DNA from: Methyloprofundus sp.
GTDB taxonomy: Bacteria; Pseudomonadota; Gammaproteobacteria; Methylococcales; Methylomonadaceae
Direction of reading: 5' to 3'
DNA: 64,000 bases
Assembly: GCA_012960135.1 (NCBI GenBank)
Contig: DUBW01000037.1
Coordinates: 855-64,854 of the forward strand
Shown here: piece after piece, positions 55,501 to 64,000 of the stretch
Numbering within the stretch: the stretch's first letter is position 1
Layout: every line of letters begins with the position of its first letter
Translations under genes and position numbers: made by a program
The notes under the pieces: model-generated
The model's input: only the letters and a program-made list of their open reading frames with translations
Told to the model about the DNA's origin: nothing
Databases searched by the model: none

Positions 55501-56952
55501 TTACAAGAGTCGCTTCCTTTGACTCGACGCTGGAATAGATATTGCCTCTCGATACTTGGCTATAGTACGCCGCGCAACATTAATCCCTTTTTCTTTTAGT
55601 AATCCCGCCATTTTACTGTCACTAAGCGGTTTTACCGGATTTTCATTATTAACCAATTCCTTAATAAACGCTCGAATTGCCGTTGCCGAACACTCCCCCC
55701 CTTCTGCAGTTGAGACATGACTGGAAAAGAAACACTTGAATTCAATCACGCCATTAGGTAAATGCATATACTTTTGCGTAGTCACCCTGGATATCGTTGA
55801 CTCATGCAGCTCCAATTCCTCTGCAATATCTCTTAATACCATTGGTTTCATGGCGATAGCACCACGCTCAAGAAATTCTGTCTGCCGCCGGATAATACTC
55901 CGCCCGACCCGCAATAAAGTATCATTACGGCTATGCAGGCTTTTAATAAACCAGCGAGCTTCCTGCAAATGCTCTTTCATACTGACATTATCTTTACTAT
56001 TGTCCGTCCTTTTTATCATGCTTGAATAAAAAGGATTGACTCTTAACCTTGGGGCGATATCAGGATTTAATTCGACCTGCCATTGACCATTCACCTTGGC
56101 AACAAACAAATCAGGAATAACATACGCAGACTTCCCTTCCTCAATCGCCTGCCCCGGAACTGGATCCAGAGAGCGAATCAAAGCAATTGTTTCGCCTAAT
56201 TTATGTTCTGAAATAGCTAATCGCTTAACCAGTTTTGCTATTTCCTGCGCCGCTAATAATTCCAGATGACGTTTTACTAGTTCTATAGCCTCAGCTCTAA
56301 ACGGGGTATCTTCCGGCAGTTGGCGTAATTGTATATGCAAACAATCTTTTAAATCTTCTGCTGCCACACCGGGAGGATCAAATTGTTGCACTCTATGCAA
56401 CACGGCATAAAACTCATCCTCTTCCAGGTCTTCTATTTGCTCGCTTAAGCCTTGATAAATATATGCGCCAGGGTTAGTTAAATAACCTTCCTTATTCACT
56501 GAATCAACGATCGCCATCGCCATGGCACGGTCCCTGTTAGTAAAAGGTAGCATTTCCATTTGCCATAATAAGTGGTCTTGCAGGCTGATGACTTTAGTGC
56601 GTTGCGCTTCAAAATCAGGCGCATCATTTGCAGGCGTAGATCCAGATCCCATCTGTACCGAGTCAAACACATCTTCCCATGAACTATCAGTCGGCAACTC
56701 ATCGGGTATATCTGTTTGTGACCCTTCGCTACTCATGCGATCTGTGGTATCCACTTTATTTTCTACTACTTTCTGCTCACTTAAAGATGACCCTTCCTCT
56801 TCAGTGACTTCAATCATCATATTTGAATCTAATACTTGCTGAATTTCTTGCTGCAAGTCTAATGTGGACAACTGCAATAATTTAATCGCTTGCTGCAATT
56901 GTGGTGTCATTGATAACTGCTGTCCCATGCGGAGTTGCAAAGACTGCTTCAT
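55501..56952 (-). CDS. rpoN: RNA polymerase sigma-54 factor
   Basis: RpoN directs RNA polymerase to -24/-12 promoters and needs activators such as NtrC. The 483-residue protein has region I (QLRMGQQLSMTPQLQQAIKLLQLS), an acidic region II (about 55-125), the core-binding domain, the helix-turn-helix (ELHESTISRVTTQKY near residue 385) and the C-terminal RpoN box ARRTIAKYRE. It lies 47 bp after lptB, the conserved order. Its partner activator ntrC is at 10482-11918. Confidence 0.98.
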   Translation of the reverse strand: MKQSLQLRMGQQLSMTPQLQQAIKLLQLSTLDLQQEIQQVLDSNMMIEVTEEEGSSLSEQKVVENKVDTTDRMSSEGSQTDIPDELPTDSSWEDVFDSVQMGSGSTPANDAPDFEAQRTKVISLQDHLLWQMEMLPFTNRDRAMAMAIVDSVNKEGYLTNPGAYIYQGLSEQIEDLEEDEFYAVLHRVQQFDPPGVAAEDLKDCLHIQLRQLPEDTPFRAEAIELVKRHLELLAAQEIAKLVKRLAISEHKLGETIALIRSLDPVPGQAIEEGKSAYVIPDLFVAKVNGQWQVELNPDIAPRLRVNPFYSSMIKRTDNSKDNVSMKEHLQEARWFIKSLHSRNDTLLRVGRSIIRRQTEFLERGAIAMKPMVLRDIAEELELHESTISRVTTQKYMHLPNGVIEFKCFFSSHVSTAEGGECSATAIRAFIKELVNNENPVKPLSDSKMAGLLKEKGINVARRTIAKYREAISIPASSQRKRLL

Positions 56953-56999
56953 TTAACCCCTCATGATATAAAGACAACAATTAAAGAATTTCAGCATAA

Positions 57000-57725
57000 T
57001 CAAAGACTAAAATTCTCACCAAGATACACACGTCTTACCTCTTCATGCGCAACAATATCCGCCGCAGATCCTTCGGCAATCACCTGCCCTTCGTTAAGAA
57101 TATAAGCGCGATCACAGATACCTAATGTTTCCCGGACGTTATGTTCAGTAATTAAGACGCCGATATTTCTATCTTTCAAATGAGCAATAATCTTCTGGAT
57201 TTCAATCACAGAAATAGGATCAACTCCAGCAAAAGGCTCATCTAGCAAAATAAATTCAGGGTCGGTTGCCAAAGCCCTAGCAATTTCAACTCGGCGACGC
57301 TCCCCTCCTGATAAACCCATCCCTATATTATTGCGAATATGCGAAATACTAAACTCGTCTAATAATTCATCAATAATTAATTCAATTTGCCCTTTACTGA
57401 GGCCTTTTCTTAATTCAAGTACAGCACGTAAATTATCGCTCACGCTCAGCTTTCTAAACACCGAAGCCTCTTGAGGCAAATACCCTATACCCAGTTTTGC
57501 GCGGATATGCATCGGGTAGTGCGTAATATCCTGCTGGTCATAAAATATTTGTCCAGTATCCGCGCGCACCAAACCTACCAGCATATAAAAACTGGTTGTT
57601 TTCCCGGCACCATTTGGACCTAGCAAACCCACAATTTCATTACTGGCTACATGTAATGATACCTCATTTACAACAGTACGTTTTGCATAGCTTTTACCAA
57701 TTTTTTTTGCTGCTAAAATCGCCAT
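57000..57725 (-). CDS. lptB: Lipopolysaccharide export ATPase LptB
   Basis: LptB powers extraction of lipopolysaccharide from the inner membrane together with LptFG. The 241-residue ABC ATPase has Walker [12 protein letters not shown] near residue 36, Q-loop [15 protein letters not shown], the signature [15 protein letters not shown], Walker [14 protein letters not shown] and the H-loop ITEHNVRE. It shares one base with the end of lptA and precedes rpoN, the standard order. Confidence 0.98.
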   Translation of the reverse strand: MAILAAKKIGKSYAKRTVVNEVSLHVASNEIVGLLGPNGAGKTTSFYMLVGLVRADTGQIFYDQQDITHYPMHIRAKLGIGYLPQEASVFRKLSVSDNLRAVLELRKGLSKGQIELIIDELLDEFSISHIRNNIGMGLSGGERRRVEIARALATDPEFILLDEPFAGVDPISVIEIQKIIAHLKDRNIGVLITEHNVRETLGICDRAYILNEGQVIAEGSAADIVAHEEVRRVYLGENFSL

Positions 57726-58243
57726 TACTGCTCACCCGCTCCATCTTTTGGCTGCAATATCACATGAACGCGCTTACTATCCGAGCCACTGCTACCTGCT
57801 TTAACCACTTCTGCGATACGGTCATATTCTATTCTTTCGCTTGCCGTACTATTTTTCCCCTGCCATACCACTGCCTCTTCGACCATAATCAATAACTTTG
57901 TCTCTGGATAATACTCAGCAGTCAGGGCGTTGCCATGCACATCTTCTTTGCCTTCTTCTGGAGTCTGCTGAAATTTAACTGGCGTACCTGTAGCCACCAG
58001 TTTTTGTATTTCCCGGTTTTCCATATACACGACGACTTTATCTGCATCCATACGCATACTGCCCTGCATAACAATAACCATACCGGTATAGATGCTAACA
58101 CCTTTTTTATCGTCATAAAAACCAGAGTTTGACTCAATACTGACTGGCTGAGCGGTATCGCCATCTATTGCAAACACACTAGGACTAAAGACAAGGCTTA
58201 ACCCCAAAAAATATGGTGGAAATAGCCAATTACTTATACTCAT
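57725..58243 (-). CDS. lptA: Lipopolysaccharide transport periplasmic protein LptA
   Basis: LptA forms the periplasmic bridge that carries lipopolysaccharide from LptC to LptD. The 172-residue protein has a signal peptide (about 1-25, ending VFA) and a beta-jellyroll OstA-type domain with repeats such as [40 protein letters not shown]-like strands and [12 protein letters not shown]. It overlaps lptC by 14 bases and lptB by one, so the three are co-translated. Confidence 0.94.
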   Translation of the reverse strand: MSISNWLFPPYFLGLSLVFSPSVFAIDGDTAQPVSIESNSGFYDDKKGVSIYTGMVIVMQGSMRMDADKVVVYMENREIQKLVATGTPVKFQQTPEEGKEDVHGNALTAEYYPETKLLIMVEEAVVWQGKNSTASERIEYDRIAEVVKAGSSGSDSKRVHVILQPKDGAGEQ

Positions 58244-58796
58244 GCTGCCCTTTTACATTTGCCAATAATTTTATATACAATGGATCCTGATAATACAACG
58301 TCATCCCCACACCAGATATTCTCTCCAAACCACTCACCATTTCAGCCCAGTCATCAGTTTCCGCGTAATTCTGCTTGGGCAACAAGCGTAAATTACTGGT
58401 TTTTACATTGATCTCACGGACATTTTCAGCAGCAACCCGATCTATAAAAACCTCACCATTCATGGAGATTTTATTACCATCCGGCGAAACATGTCCGGTT
58501 TTAGACCGGATTACCCAGGGCGGCGTTGTTTTTTTATATACCGTCATCACTGGATTTATAAGTTTAGTTCCCATACTACCACTATAATTAGCAGCATGAT
58601 CTGCGGTTAACTTACTATCTGCCCGACCCAATTGATCCATCTGGATTTTACTATAGCCCAGAGCAAAATGCTCGGCGCTTGGTTCTGCTGCTGGCGTATC
58701 AATTGTTTCCTGTTCAGGCGCATAATTCACCGCCAATATTGAACCCAGGAAAATCAGTAACAATAAAAAAATAGTTTTATATTGTTCAGCAAACAT
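58230..58796 (-). CDS. lptC: Lipopolysaccharide export protein LptC
   Basis: LptC receives lipopolysaccharide from LptB2FG and hands it to LptA. The 188-residue bitopic protein has one N-terminal membrane helix (about 7-24) and an LptA-like jellyroll periplasmic domain (about 45-175) with strands such as GEVFIDRVAAENVREINVKT and LRLLPKQNYAETDD. The sequence is variable in the family; the call relies on topology, fold pattern and location between kdsC and lptA. Confidence 0.93.
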   Translation of the reverse strand: MFAEQYKTIFLLLLIFLGSILAVNYAPEQETIDTPAAEPSAEHFALGYSKIQMDQLGRADSKLTADHAANYSGSMGTKLINPVMTVYKKTTPPWVIRSKTGHVSPDGNKISMNGEVFIDRVAAENVREINVKTSNLRLLPKQNYAETDDWAEMVSGLERISGVGMTLYYQDPLYIKLLANVKGQHEYK

Positions 58797-59323
58797 TACA
58801 ATTTTTTAAATGAATTGACTAGCCCATCCATTTTTCCTTGTGCCTGTAAGATAAAATCACAGACCTCGCGAACAGCTCCCTGCCCTCCTGACAACCGGGT
58901 CTGCCAATCGATATAAGGTAAAATATATTCACTCGCGTCCTGCACGGCAATTGCCAGGCCTACCTGCAGTAATACCGGCAAATCTATCAAATCATCACCT
59001 ACATGCGCTGCCTGGTCAGGCGTACACCCTACTTTAGCAATTATTTCTTTAAACGCTTGTCCTTTGTCGGTTTGCCCCAGGTAAACCAGATCAATACCTA
59101 ACATCTCCATACGCAAAACAACGGGTTTAGAGGCTCTCCCCGAAATTACCGCAACCTGAATCCCTGCTTTTTGTAATAGCTTGATGCCTAAGCCATCCCG
59201 CGCATTAAATGATTTATACTCTCTGCCCTGTTCATCAAAAAACAGCTTGCCATCGGTTAAAACACCATCAACATCTAAAATTAATAATTTAATATTTTTC
59301 GCTTTTTCGATTCTATTTTGCAT
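58796..59323 (-). CDS. kdsC: 3-deoxy-D-manno-octulosonate 8-phosphate phosphatase
   Basis: KdsC removes phosphate from Kdo-8-phosphate in lipopolysaccharide core synthesis. The 175-residue HAD-family protein (type without cap) has the catalytic LLILDVDGVLTDGKLFF near residue 13, AVISGRASKPV near residue 55 and HVGDDLIDLPVL near residue 107, the three HAD motifs. It lies one base after kdsD and shares one base with lptC. Confidence 0.97.
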   Translation of the reverse strand: MQNRIEKAKNIKLLILDVDGVLTDGKLFFDEQGREYKSFNARDGLGIKLLQKAGIQVAVISGRASKPVVLRMEMLGIDLVYLGQTDKGQAFKEIIAKVGCTPDQAAHVGDDLIDLPVLLQVGLAIAVQDASEYILPYIDWQTRLSGGQGAVREVCDFILQAQGKMDGLVNSFKKL

Positions 59324-59324
59324 T

Positions 59325-60308
59325 TTAGACTATACCCGCATGAATTAAATCGTGCATATTCAACGCACCCGTCACTTGCTTATTTTCATCAACAACAATC
59401 AGTGCGTTAATTTTCTTCTGCTCCATAATTTGCATCGCTTCAGCCGCTAGAATATCCTGCCTGATCACCTGGCAATCAATCGTCATTACTTCTACTAATG
59501 CGGCCTGTTTAATATCAATCGCTTTTTCCAGTAGCCGGCGCACATCGCCATCGGTAAAAATACCTGCCAGCTGCCCTTGCTGATCAACCACAGCAGTCAT
59601 TCCCAGTTTTTTCGCCGTCATTTCCACTAAAGCATCCATAATACTGGCACCTTGCGCCACTATCGGTAATTGCTCTCCGGTATGCATAATATCACTCACC
59701 ACTACCAGCAAACGCCTACCCAGGTTTCCTCCAGGGTGAGACATGGCAAAATCATCACGAGTAAAGCCACGCAGGGTCATCATTGTCACTGCCAGCGCAT
59801 CACCCATAACTAAAGCGGCTGTCGTACTTGCCGTAGGTGCCAACCCTAAAGAACAGGCTTCCTTCTCGACCGCATTGCTCAAATGCGCTGAAGAAAACTT
59901 GGCCAGGGTCGAGCCTACTCTGCCTGTCATGGCAATCATGGGCACAGCCAGACGTTTTATAATGGGTAATAAGGTCAGTATTTCCTCGGTTTCGCCCGAA
60001 TTAGATAGCGCCAGCAGCACATCTTGTTGAGTGATCATCCCTAAATCACCATGACTTGCTTCACCCGGGTGAACAAAAAAAGCGGGTGTCCCAGTACTCG
60101 CCAGTGTTGCCGCAATTTTTCCCGCTATATGCCCTGACTTCCCCATACCCGTCACCACAACCCGTCCTTTACATGCGGCAATAATGCGACATGCCTGAAC
60201 AAAATCTTCATCAATTGTGTCTATTAGAGAATTCACAGCCGCTGCTTCCAGAGCAATGACTTCTGCTGCAACTTGTACTAGCTGGTTATCATTCATATTG
60301 GCTATCAT
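59325..60308 (-). CDS. kdsD: D-arabinose 5-phosphate isomerase
   Basis: KdsD converts ribulose-5-phosphate to arabinose-5-phosphate for Kdo synthesis. The 327-residue protein has a SIS domain (about 40-180; VVTGMGKSGHIAGKIAATLASTG, HPGEASHGDLGMI, ALSNSGETEEIL) and two C-terminal CBS domains (about 205-327; IFTDGDVRRLLEK). It follows the calcium/sodium antiporter gene by 12 bases, as in E. coli yrbG-kdsD. Confidence 0.97.
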   Translation of the reverse strand: MIANMNDNQLVQVAAEVIALEAAAVNSLIDTIDEDFVQACRIIAACKGRVVVTGMGKSGHIAGKIAATLASTGTPAFFVHPGEASHGDLGMITQQDVLLALSNSGETEEILTLLPIIKRLAVPMIAMTGRVGSTLAKFSSAHLSNAVEKEACSLGLAPTASTTAALVMGDALAVTMMTLRGFTRDDFAMSHPGGNLGRRLLVVVSDIMHTGEQLPIVAQGASIMDALVEMTAKKLGMTAVVDQQGQLAGIFTDGDVRRLLEKAIDIKQAALVEVMTIDCQVIRQDILAAEAMQIMEQKKINALIVVDENKQVTGALNMHDLIHAGIV

Positions 60309-60320
60309 TGATACCGTTGT

Positions 60321-61283
60321 TTAAATAACACTTTGATAAATAGTCCACTGGTAAAGCAAATAAGCAGACAACAAGCCACCACCTTCCCAACGATTGATAC
60401 TGCCCGCTTTGGAAAGCCCCATCCCTAATATAAACAATACCCCGGTAAAGGCCAGTAAAACCGGAAAGTCACGGCTGATAACAGTTGCATCTACCGGCCC
60501 TGGCGCAATCAATGCCGGCAAAGAATAAACAGCCAATAGATTATACACATTAGAGCCGATGACATTACCTACAGCCAAATCATCCTCGCCCTTGAGCACA
60601 CTACCTATCGATGCAGCCAGCTCAGGCAAGCTGGTACCTAATGCAACAATAGTCAGGCCTATTACTAAATCACTGACACCCATAGTATGCGCTATATTTA
60701 CTGCAGCCCAGACAAGAACCTTGGAACTAATCAATAAACCCATCAAACCTAGCACAAAAAATATCCACGCCTTATTATTGGGCATTGTTTCGGGTATTTC
60801 CGCTTCGACTTCTTTAGTCAGGATATCACTTTTATGCTCTACCATCGCCGCCCGTATCAGCCAATATAAAAAGGCAACCAGACCAAGTAGCATTAGCACA
60901 CCATCGAACACACTTAAGCCATCTAAAGCCAGAACATAACAGGCGATACTGATTAACATCAAAACGGGCAACTCTCTTTTGAGTAGACTCGAATGGAAAG
61001 CCAGTGGAGCAATCAATGCCGTAGCGCCGAGTATCAAGCCCATATTGGCAATATTGGAACCAATCGCGTTACCTATAGCCAGACCAGGGTTGCCCTGCAA
61101 GGAAGCCAGTGAAGAAACCATGATTTCTGGCGCGGAAGTACCGAGGCCCACGATAGTTAAGCCGATTAATAATGGCGAAATACCAAAACCTCGGGCTATG
61201 GATGAAGCGCCGTCTACAAACCAGTCGGCAGCAAAGACCAGAACGACCAAGCCTAGCAGCAAAACAAGAATATCAATCAACAT
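60321..61283 (-). CDS. yrbG: Calcium/sodium antiporter (YrbG-like, CaCA family)
   Basis: This inner-membrane cation exchanger has 320 residues and about ten helices. The two inverted repeats each carry the ion-binding alpha motif: GLTIVGLGTSAPEIMVS near residue 42 with AIGNAIGSNIANMG, and GLTIVALGTSLPELAASI near residue 205 with AVGNVIGSNVYNLL, with the acidic residues in TSAPE and TSLPE. It is the first gene of the kds/lpt run and diverges from mlaF, as in E. coli. Confidence 0.94.
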   Translation of the reverse strand: MLIDILVLLLGLVVLVFAADWFVDGASSIARGFGISPLLIGLTIVGLGTSAPEIMVSSLASLQGNPGLAIGNAIGSNIANMGLILGATALIAPLAFHSSLLKRELPVLMLISIACYVLALDGLSVFDGVLMLLGLVAFLYWLIRAAMVEHKSDILTKEVEAEIPETMPNNKAWIFFVLGLMGLLISSKVLVWAAVNIAHTMGVSDLVIGLTIVALGTSLPELAASIGSVLKGEDDLAVGNVIGSNVYNLLAVYSLPALIAPGPVDATVISRDFPVLLAFTGVLFILGMGLSKAGSINRWEGGGLLSAYLLYQWTIYQSVI

Positions 61284-61833
61284 ATTTTTAGTTGGTTCGA
61301 AAATTGCTTATTGTGCCATAAAAATCATAATCCGTATCAGGAATCCTGACAAAATAACCAGGCTGTGTACATGCATTAGCTAATGAACTTGTACTTTAAC
61401 GTTTACTATAAGACTATTGCCGTCTAAAAATAAAACGCCCTATCTCAGCTACTCCCCCATCAACTGTAAAAGGGAGCTCCTGCAGAAGGCTAAATTATTG
61501 CTGCGGATTTGTATCGCTATTCGGCGCAAAACTTTTGTTCGTTTTCAAGGCGTAGCAATAAGTATATAGCAAGCTTTGCAACTACTTCTACAACGGCTAC
61601 AACGCGAAAAACGGGCAAAAGAACAAGTCAAGACCCGGGTATTATTAAATCCCTGCCTAAGTGCAGCTCTAAAATTCAAAGCCATAACATTTCTGTGGTC
61701 AGCAATCTTACTGATAAACAAAATACCTGCTTTTCACACTTAAACTAAAATATCTAAGCATTAAAAATAGCTGTCGCTTAGTGCTTACACTATAATGCTA
61801 TTGTTTTATAATCTGATTTTTCTTTGTTATACC
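61284..61833. other. Divergent region between yrbG and mlaF
   Basis: No supportable gene lies here. A short open frame of 79 codons (61509-61748) has a composition unlike a real protein and no ribosome-binding site. The stretch around 61500-61640 has several odd, wordy segments (for example cttttgttcgttttcaaggc) that look like part of a dispersed repeat, but no second copy is in this window. The mlaF promoter is at the right end. Confidence 0.45.
61791..61796 (+). promoter_or_regulatory. Likely -10 element of the mla operon
   Basis: A perfect TATAAT lies 38 bp before the mlaF ATG at 61834. The -35 region is weak. Its position overlaps the alternative upstream start at 61795, so a transcript from here would begin after that codon. 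Confidence 0.45.
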
Positions 61834-62631
61834 ATGATTTCCATACGCAATTTAACTTTCTCTCGTGGCAACAGGAAAATTTTTGACAATATCTCGCTAG
61901 ATATTATGCCGCATAAAATTACCGCGATTATGGGGCCTAGTGGTACCGGTAAAACCACCTTATTAAAATTGATTGCAGGGCAACTCAGGCCTGATAGCGG
62001 AACGCTATTAGTTGACCAGAAAAACGTACATCAACTTTCGCGCACAGAGCTCTACAAGCTGCGCAAAAAAATGGGCATGTTGTTTCAGAGCGGCGCCTTA
62101 TTAACTGATATGTCAGTGTACGATAACATTGCATTTCCCATCAGAGAGCATACTCAACTCCCGGAATCAATGATACGCACACTGGTACTAATGAAGCTCA
62201 ATGCGGTTGGCTTACGTGGAGCACGCGACTTAATGCCCAGCGAACTCTCTGGCGGCATGGCAAGACGTGTAGCGATGGCTCGAGCTCTAGCTCTGGATCC
62301 CGAAATGATCATGTTCGACGAACCTTTTACCGGCCAGGATCCGATATCTCTGGGAGTGTTAGTCAAATTGATTAAAAAATTAAATCAAACGTTACACTTA
62401 AGCAGCATAGTTGTTTCACATAATGTCGTAGAAACCGCTTCTATTGCAGATTATATTTATCTTATTTCGGAGGGCAAAGTGGCCGGCCAAGGCACGCCCG
62501 AAGAACTGAACACAACTAAATCAGACTGGGTTCAGCAATTTATGCAAGGCAAAGCCGATGGCCCAGTGCCATTTCATTACCCTGCACAGGACATTAACAG
62601 CGACCTACTTTCTAATAACGCTAAATTATGA
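61834..62631 (+). CDS. mlaF: Phospholipid transport ATP-binding protein MlaF
   Basis: MlaF is the ATPase of the MlaFEDB complex, which moves phospholipids between the two membranes to keep outer-membrane asymmetry. The 265-residue protein starts MISIRNLTFSRGNRKIFDNIS, has Walker A GPSGTGKTT, Q-loop LFQSGALLTDMSVYDNI, signature LSGGMARRVAMARAL and Walker B IMFDEPFTGQDP. The ATG at 61834 is preferred to 61795, which adds 13 hydrophobic residues and coincides with the -10 box. It overlaps mlaE by four bases. Confidence 0.96.
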   Translation: MISIRNLTFSRGNRKIFDNISLDIMPHKITAIMGPSGTGKTTLLKLIAGQLRPDSGTLLVDQKNVHQLSRTELYKLRKKMGMLFQSGALLTDMSVYDNIAFPIREHTQLPESMIRTLVLMKLNAVGLRGARDLMPSELSGGMARRVAMARALALDPEMIMFDEPFTGQDPISLGVLVKLIKKLNQTLHLSSIVVSHNVVETASIADYIYLISEGKVAGQGTPEELNTTKSDWVQQFMQGKADGPVPFHYPAQDINSDLLSNNAKL

Positions 62632-63407
62632 ACTTCTTCCAGTCCATAGGTCATTCCAGTTTAAAATTTCTGGCTAAGTTAGGCCGCAGCAGCCTGTTTT
62701 TTAGTGCTATATTAACCGGCTTTGGATATACCTTAAGCCGCCCGGGCTTACTTATTAAACAGCTGTATAATATCGGCGTGCTTACGTTCTGGTTAATTGC
62801 AATTTCCGGACTCTTTGTCGGCATGGTACTTGGCTTGCAAGGCGTTTATACTCTATCTACCTTTGGCGCCGAATCTTCATTGGGAATTATGGTCGCAGCC
62901 TCTCTCGTCCGAGAGTTAGGTCCTGTGGTTAGCGCGCTATTATTTGCCGGGCGCGCAGGCTCGGCTTTAACGGCTGAAATTGGCCTAATGAAAGCAACCG
63001 AACAACTTTCAGCAATGGAAATGATGGCCATAGACCCATTAAAATACATTATTGCACCGCGCTTTTTTGCAGGATTTATATCACTCCCCTTATTAGCGGC
63101 ATTGTTCAGTGCTATCGGTATTTTAGGGGGATACCTCGCCGGCGTAGAACTATTAAACGTTGACTCAGGTTCTTATTGGTCACAAATGCAAGGCGCGATT
63201 GATTTTCACGACGATATTATTAACGGCGTTATCAAAAGTATTATTTTTGCCTGGCTAGTTTCCTGGATTGCCTTATTTGAAGGTTATGATGCCGTCCCGA
63301 CTGCTTCCGGAATCAGCCGGGCAACCACTCGCACCGTGGTCACTTCTGCTTTTGCCATTCTGCTGTTTGACTTTTTATTAACTGCCCTTATGTTTGGAGC
63401 GTCCTGA
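62628..63407 (+). CDS. mlaE: Phospholipid transport permease MlaE
   Basis: MlaE is the membrane subunit of the Mla importer/exporter. The 259-residue protein has an amphipathic N-terminal helix and five membrane helices, with the family segments LVRELGPVVSALLFAGRAGSALTAEIGLMKATEQLSAMEMM and FEGYDAVPTASGISRATTRTVV. It overlaps mlaF by four bases and is followed by mlaD two bases later. Confidence 0.97.
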   Translation: MNFFQSIGHSSLKFLAKLGRSSLFFSAILTGFGYTLSRPGLLIKQLYNIGVLTFWLIAISGLFVGMVLGLQGVYTLSTFGAESSLGIMVAASLVRELGPVVSALLFAGRAGSALTAEIGLMKATEQLSAMEMMAIDPLKYIIAPRFFAGFISLPLLAALFSAIGILGGYLAGVELLNVDSGSYWSQMQGAIDFHDDIINGVIKSIIFAWLVSWIALFEGYDAVPTASGISRATTRTVVTSAFAILLFDFLLTALMFGAS

Positions 63408-63409
63408 TC

Positions 63410-63874
63410 ATGCCATGCAAATCCTTGGAAATTTTAGTAGGGCTATTTGTTAGCCTGTGTATTGCCGCACTTTTCTTTCTTGCATTGCAAGTCAGCAATT
63501 ATAGTGACTTGCAAGACAACGGCAGCTATACCGTGAATGCCCATTTTGAGAATGTCGGTGGCCTTAAAAGCAAAGCATTAGTCTCTATGGCTGGCGTCCC
63601 AATTGGACGTGTAACCGAGATTAGTTTCGACTCGGATAACTATGATGCGCTCGTTAAGATACGCATCGACGCACGATATAACAACTTACCTAGCGATACG
63701 TCAGCCAGTATTTTAACTTCAGGCTTACTTGGCGATAAATACATCGGTCTGACACCCGGTGGACTGGATGAATTCTTGCAGGAAGGTGATAATATAGAGC
63801 TCACTCAGTCGGCACTGGTACTAGAGAGGCTAATTAGTCAGTTCCTGTTTAATTCAGCGGATGACGATAAATAA
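63410..63874 (+). CDS. mlaD: Phospholipid-binding protein MlaD (MCE domain)
   Basis: MlaD forms a hexameric ring that carries lipids across the periplasm from MlaFE. The 154-residue protein has an N-terminal membrane helix (about 7-27) and one MCE domain (about 38-115) with YTVNAHFENVGGLKSKALVSMAGVPIGRV and ASILTSGLLGDKYIGLTPGG, the lipid-tunnel segment. It ends with a short helical tail. Normally mlaC follows; here a STAS-domain gene starts four bases later. Confidence 0.95.
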   Translation: MPCKSLEILVGLFVSLCIAALFFLALQVSNYSDLQDNGSYTVNAHFENVGGLKSKALVSMAGVPIGRVTEISFDSDNYDALVKIRIDARYNNLPSDTSASILTSGLLGDKYIGLTPGGLDEFLQEGDNIELTQSALVLERLISQFLFNSADDDK

Positions 63875-63878
63875 ACCG

Positions 63879-64000
63879 ATGCACAATATTGAAATTCTCT
63901 CCCCTGCCAGAGATCACATTATTATTAAGGGCGATTTAACTTTCAGCACAATTAACAAAGCTCACACAACCGCTTTAAAACTTGAGCAATCAGCCCCATC
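63879..64000 (+). CDS. mlaB: STAS-domain protein, probably MlaB, cut by window edge
   Basis: An ATG four bases after the mlaD stop opens a frame that runs to the right edge (40 codons). It reads MHNIEILSPARDHIIIKGDLTF and continues STINKAHTTALKLEQSAP, with the GDLTF strand typical of STAS domains such as MlaB, the small regulatory subunit bound to MlaF. In E. coli mlaC lies between mlaD and mlaB; here it does not. Only the N-terminus is visible, so the assignment rests on this motif and position. Confidence 0.75.
   Translation, partial: MHNIEILSPARDHIIIKGDLTFSTINKAHTTALKLEQSAP

Noticed and set aside
61509-61748. 79-codon plus-strand open frame upstream of mlaF
   Set aside because: Thr/Ser/Lys-rich composition, no ribosome-binding site and no recognised motif; likely chance.
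1-64000. CRISPR arrays, tRNA, rRNA genes, prophage or intact insertion sequences
   Set aside because: I looked for regularly spaced repeats, tRNA-like cloverleaf ends and transposase motifs and found none beyond the Rpn-type gene and the remnants listed.

Overview
The window is a chromosomal stretch from a low-GC gammaproteobacterium. The gene order is typical of that class: gyrA-serC-pheA-hisC-tyrA/aroA-cmk-rpsA-ihfB, a complete mraZ-to-ftsZ division and cell-wall (dcw) cluster followed by lpxC, and mlaFED facing the yrbG-kdsD-kdsC-lptCAB-rpoN-hpf-rapZ cluster. MurE has the DNPR motif of meso-diaminopimelate-adding enzymes, and lpxC, kdsC/D, lpt and mla genes show a lipopolysaccharide outer membrane. 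A methanotroph-like (Methylococcales) origin would fit the overall look, but no methane-oxidation gene is present, so that is only a guess.

Layout. 1-4650 is a loose accessory region: a partial Rpn-type nuclease/transposase, two permeases (AEC and EamA families), a palindromic repeat, a dead ATPase fragment and msrA. 4665-11918 holds an aspartate aminotransferase, an outer-membrane barrel protein, glnA and the ntrB-ntrC two-component pair. 11967-23397 (minus strand) is the aromatic amino acid/serine/S1/gyrA block, with TyrA and AroA fused. 23694-28460 (minus) carries a lytic transglycosylase, a membrane MutS-like ATPase, hemH, folE and dusA. 28701-33490 (plus) is a second accessory region with a DUF4124 protein, a family 2 glycosyltransferase, a wrecked higBA toxin-antitoxin pair beside a second copy of the palindromic repeat, then four genes for TauE/SafE, DUF502, FetB-like and DciA-like proteins. 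33517-52025 (minus) is lpxC plus the whole dcw cluster, headed by a clear mraZ promoter and four 10-bp MraZ-type operator repeats. 52433-61283 (minus) holds an orphan EGKCG peptide gene, mgtE, rapZ, hpf, rpoN and the lipopolysaccharide transport/Kdo genes. 61834-64000 (plus) is mlaF-mlaE-mlaD and the start of a STAS-domain (MlaB-like) gene.

How the parts work together. The dcw block makes lipid II and builds the divisome. The kds/lpt/lpxC/mla genes make, export and sort outer-membrane lipids. glnA, ntrBC and rpoN form the nitrogen assimilation circuit. The aminoacid block links chorismate to Phe, Tyr and His-type transamination.

Most of the window is ordinary core genome. The points most worth a second look are the orphan HvfA-like EGKCG peptide (52433-52792), the twin palindromic repeats next to decayed genes (3130-3183 and 30412-30481), the decayed higBA and ATPase pseudogenes, the membrane-embedded MutS-like ATPase, the absence of ptsN/ptsO, lapB and mlaC from their usual places, and the well-preserved MraZ operator. 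No CRISPR array, tRNA, rRNA or intact insertion sequence was seen, and no clearly new system is evident.
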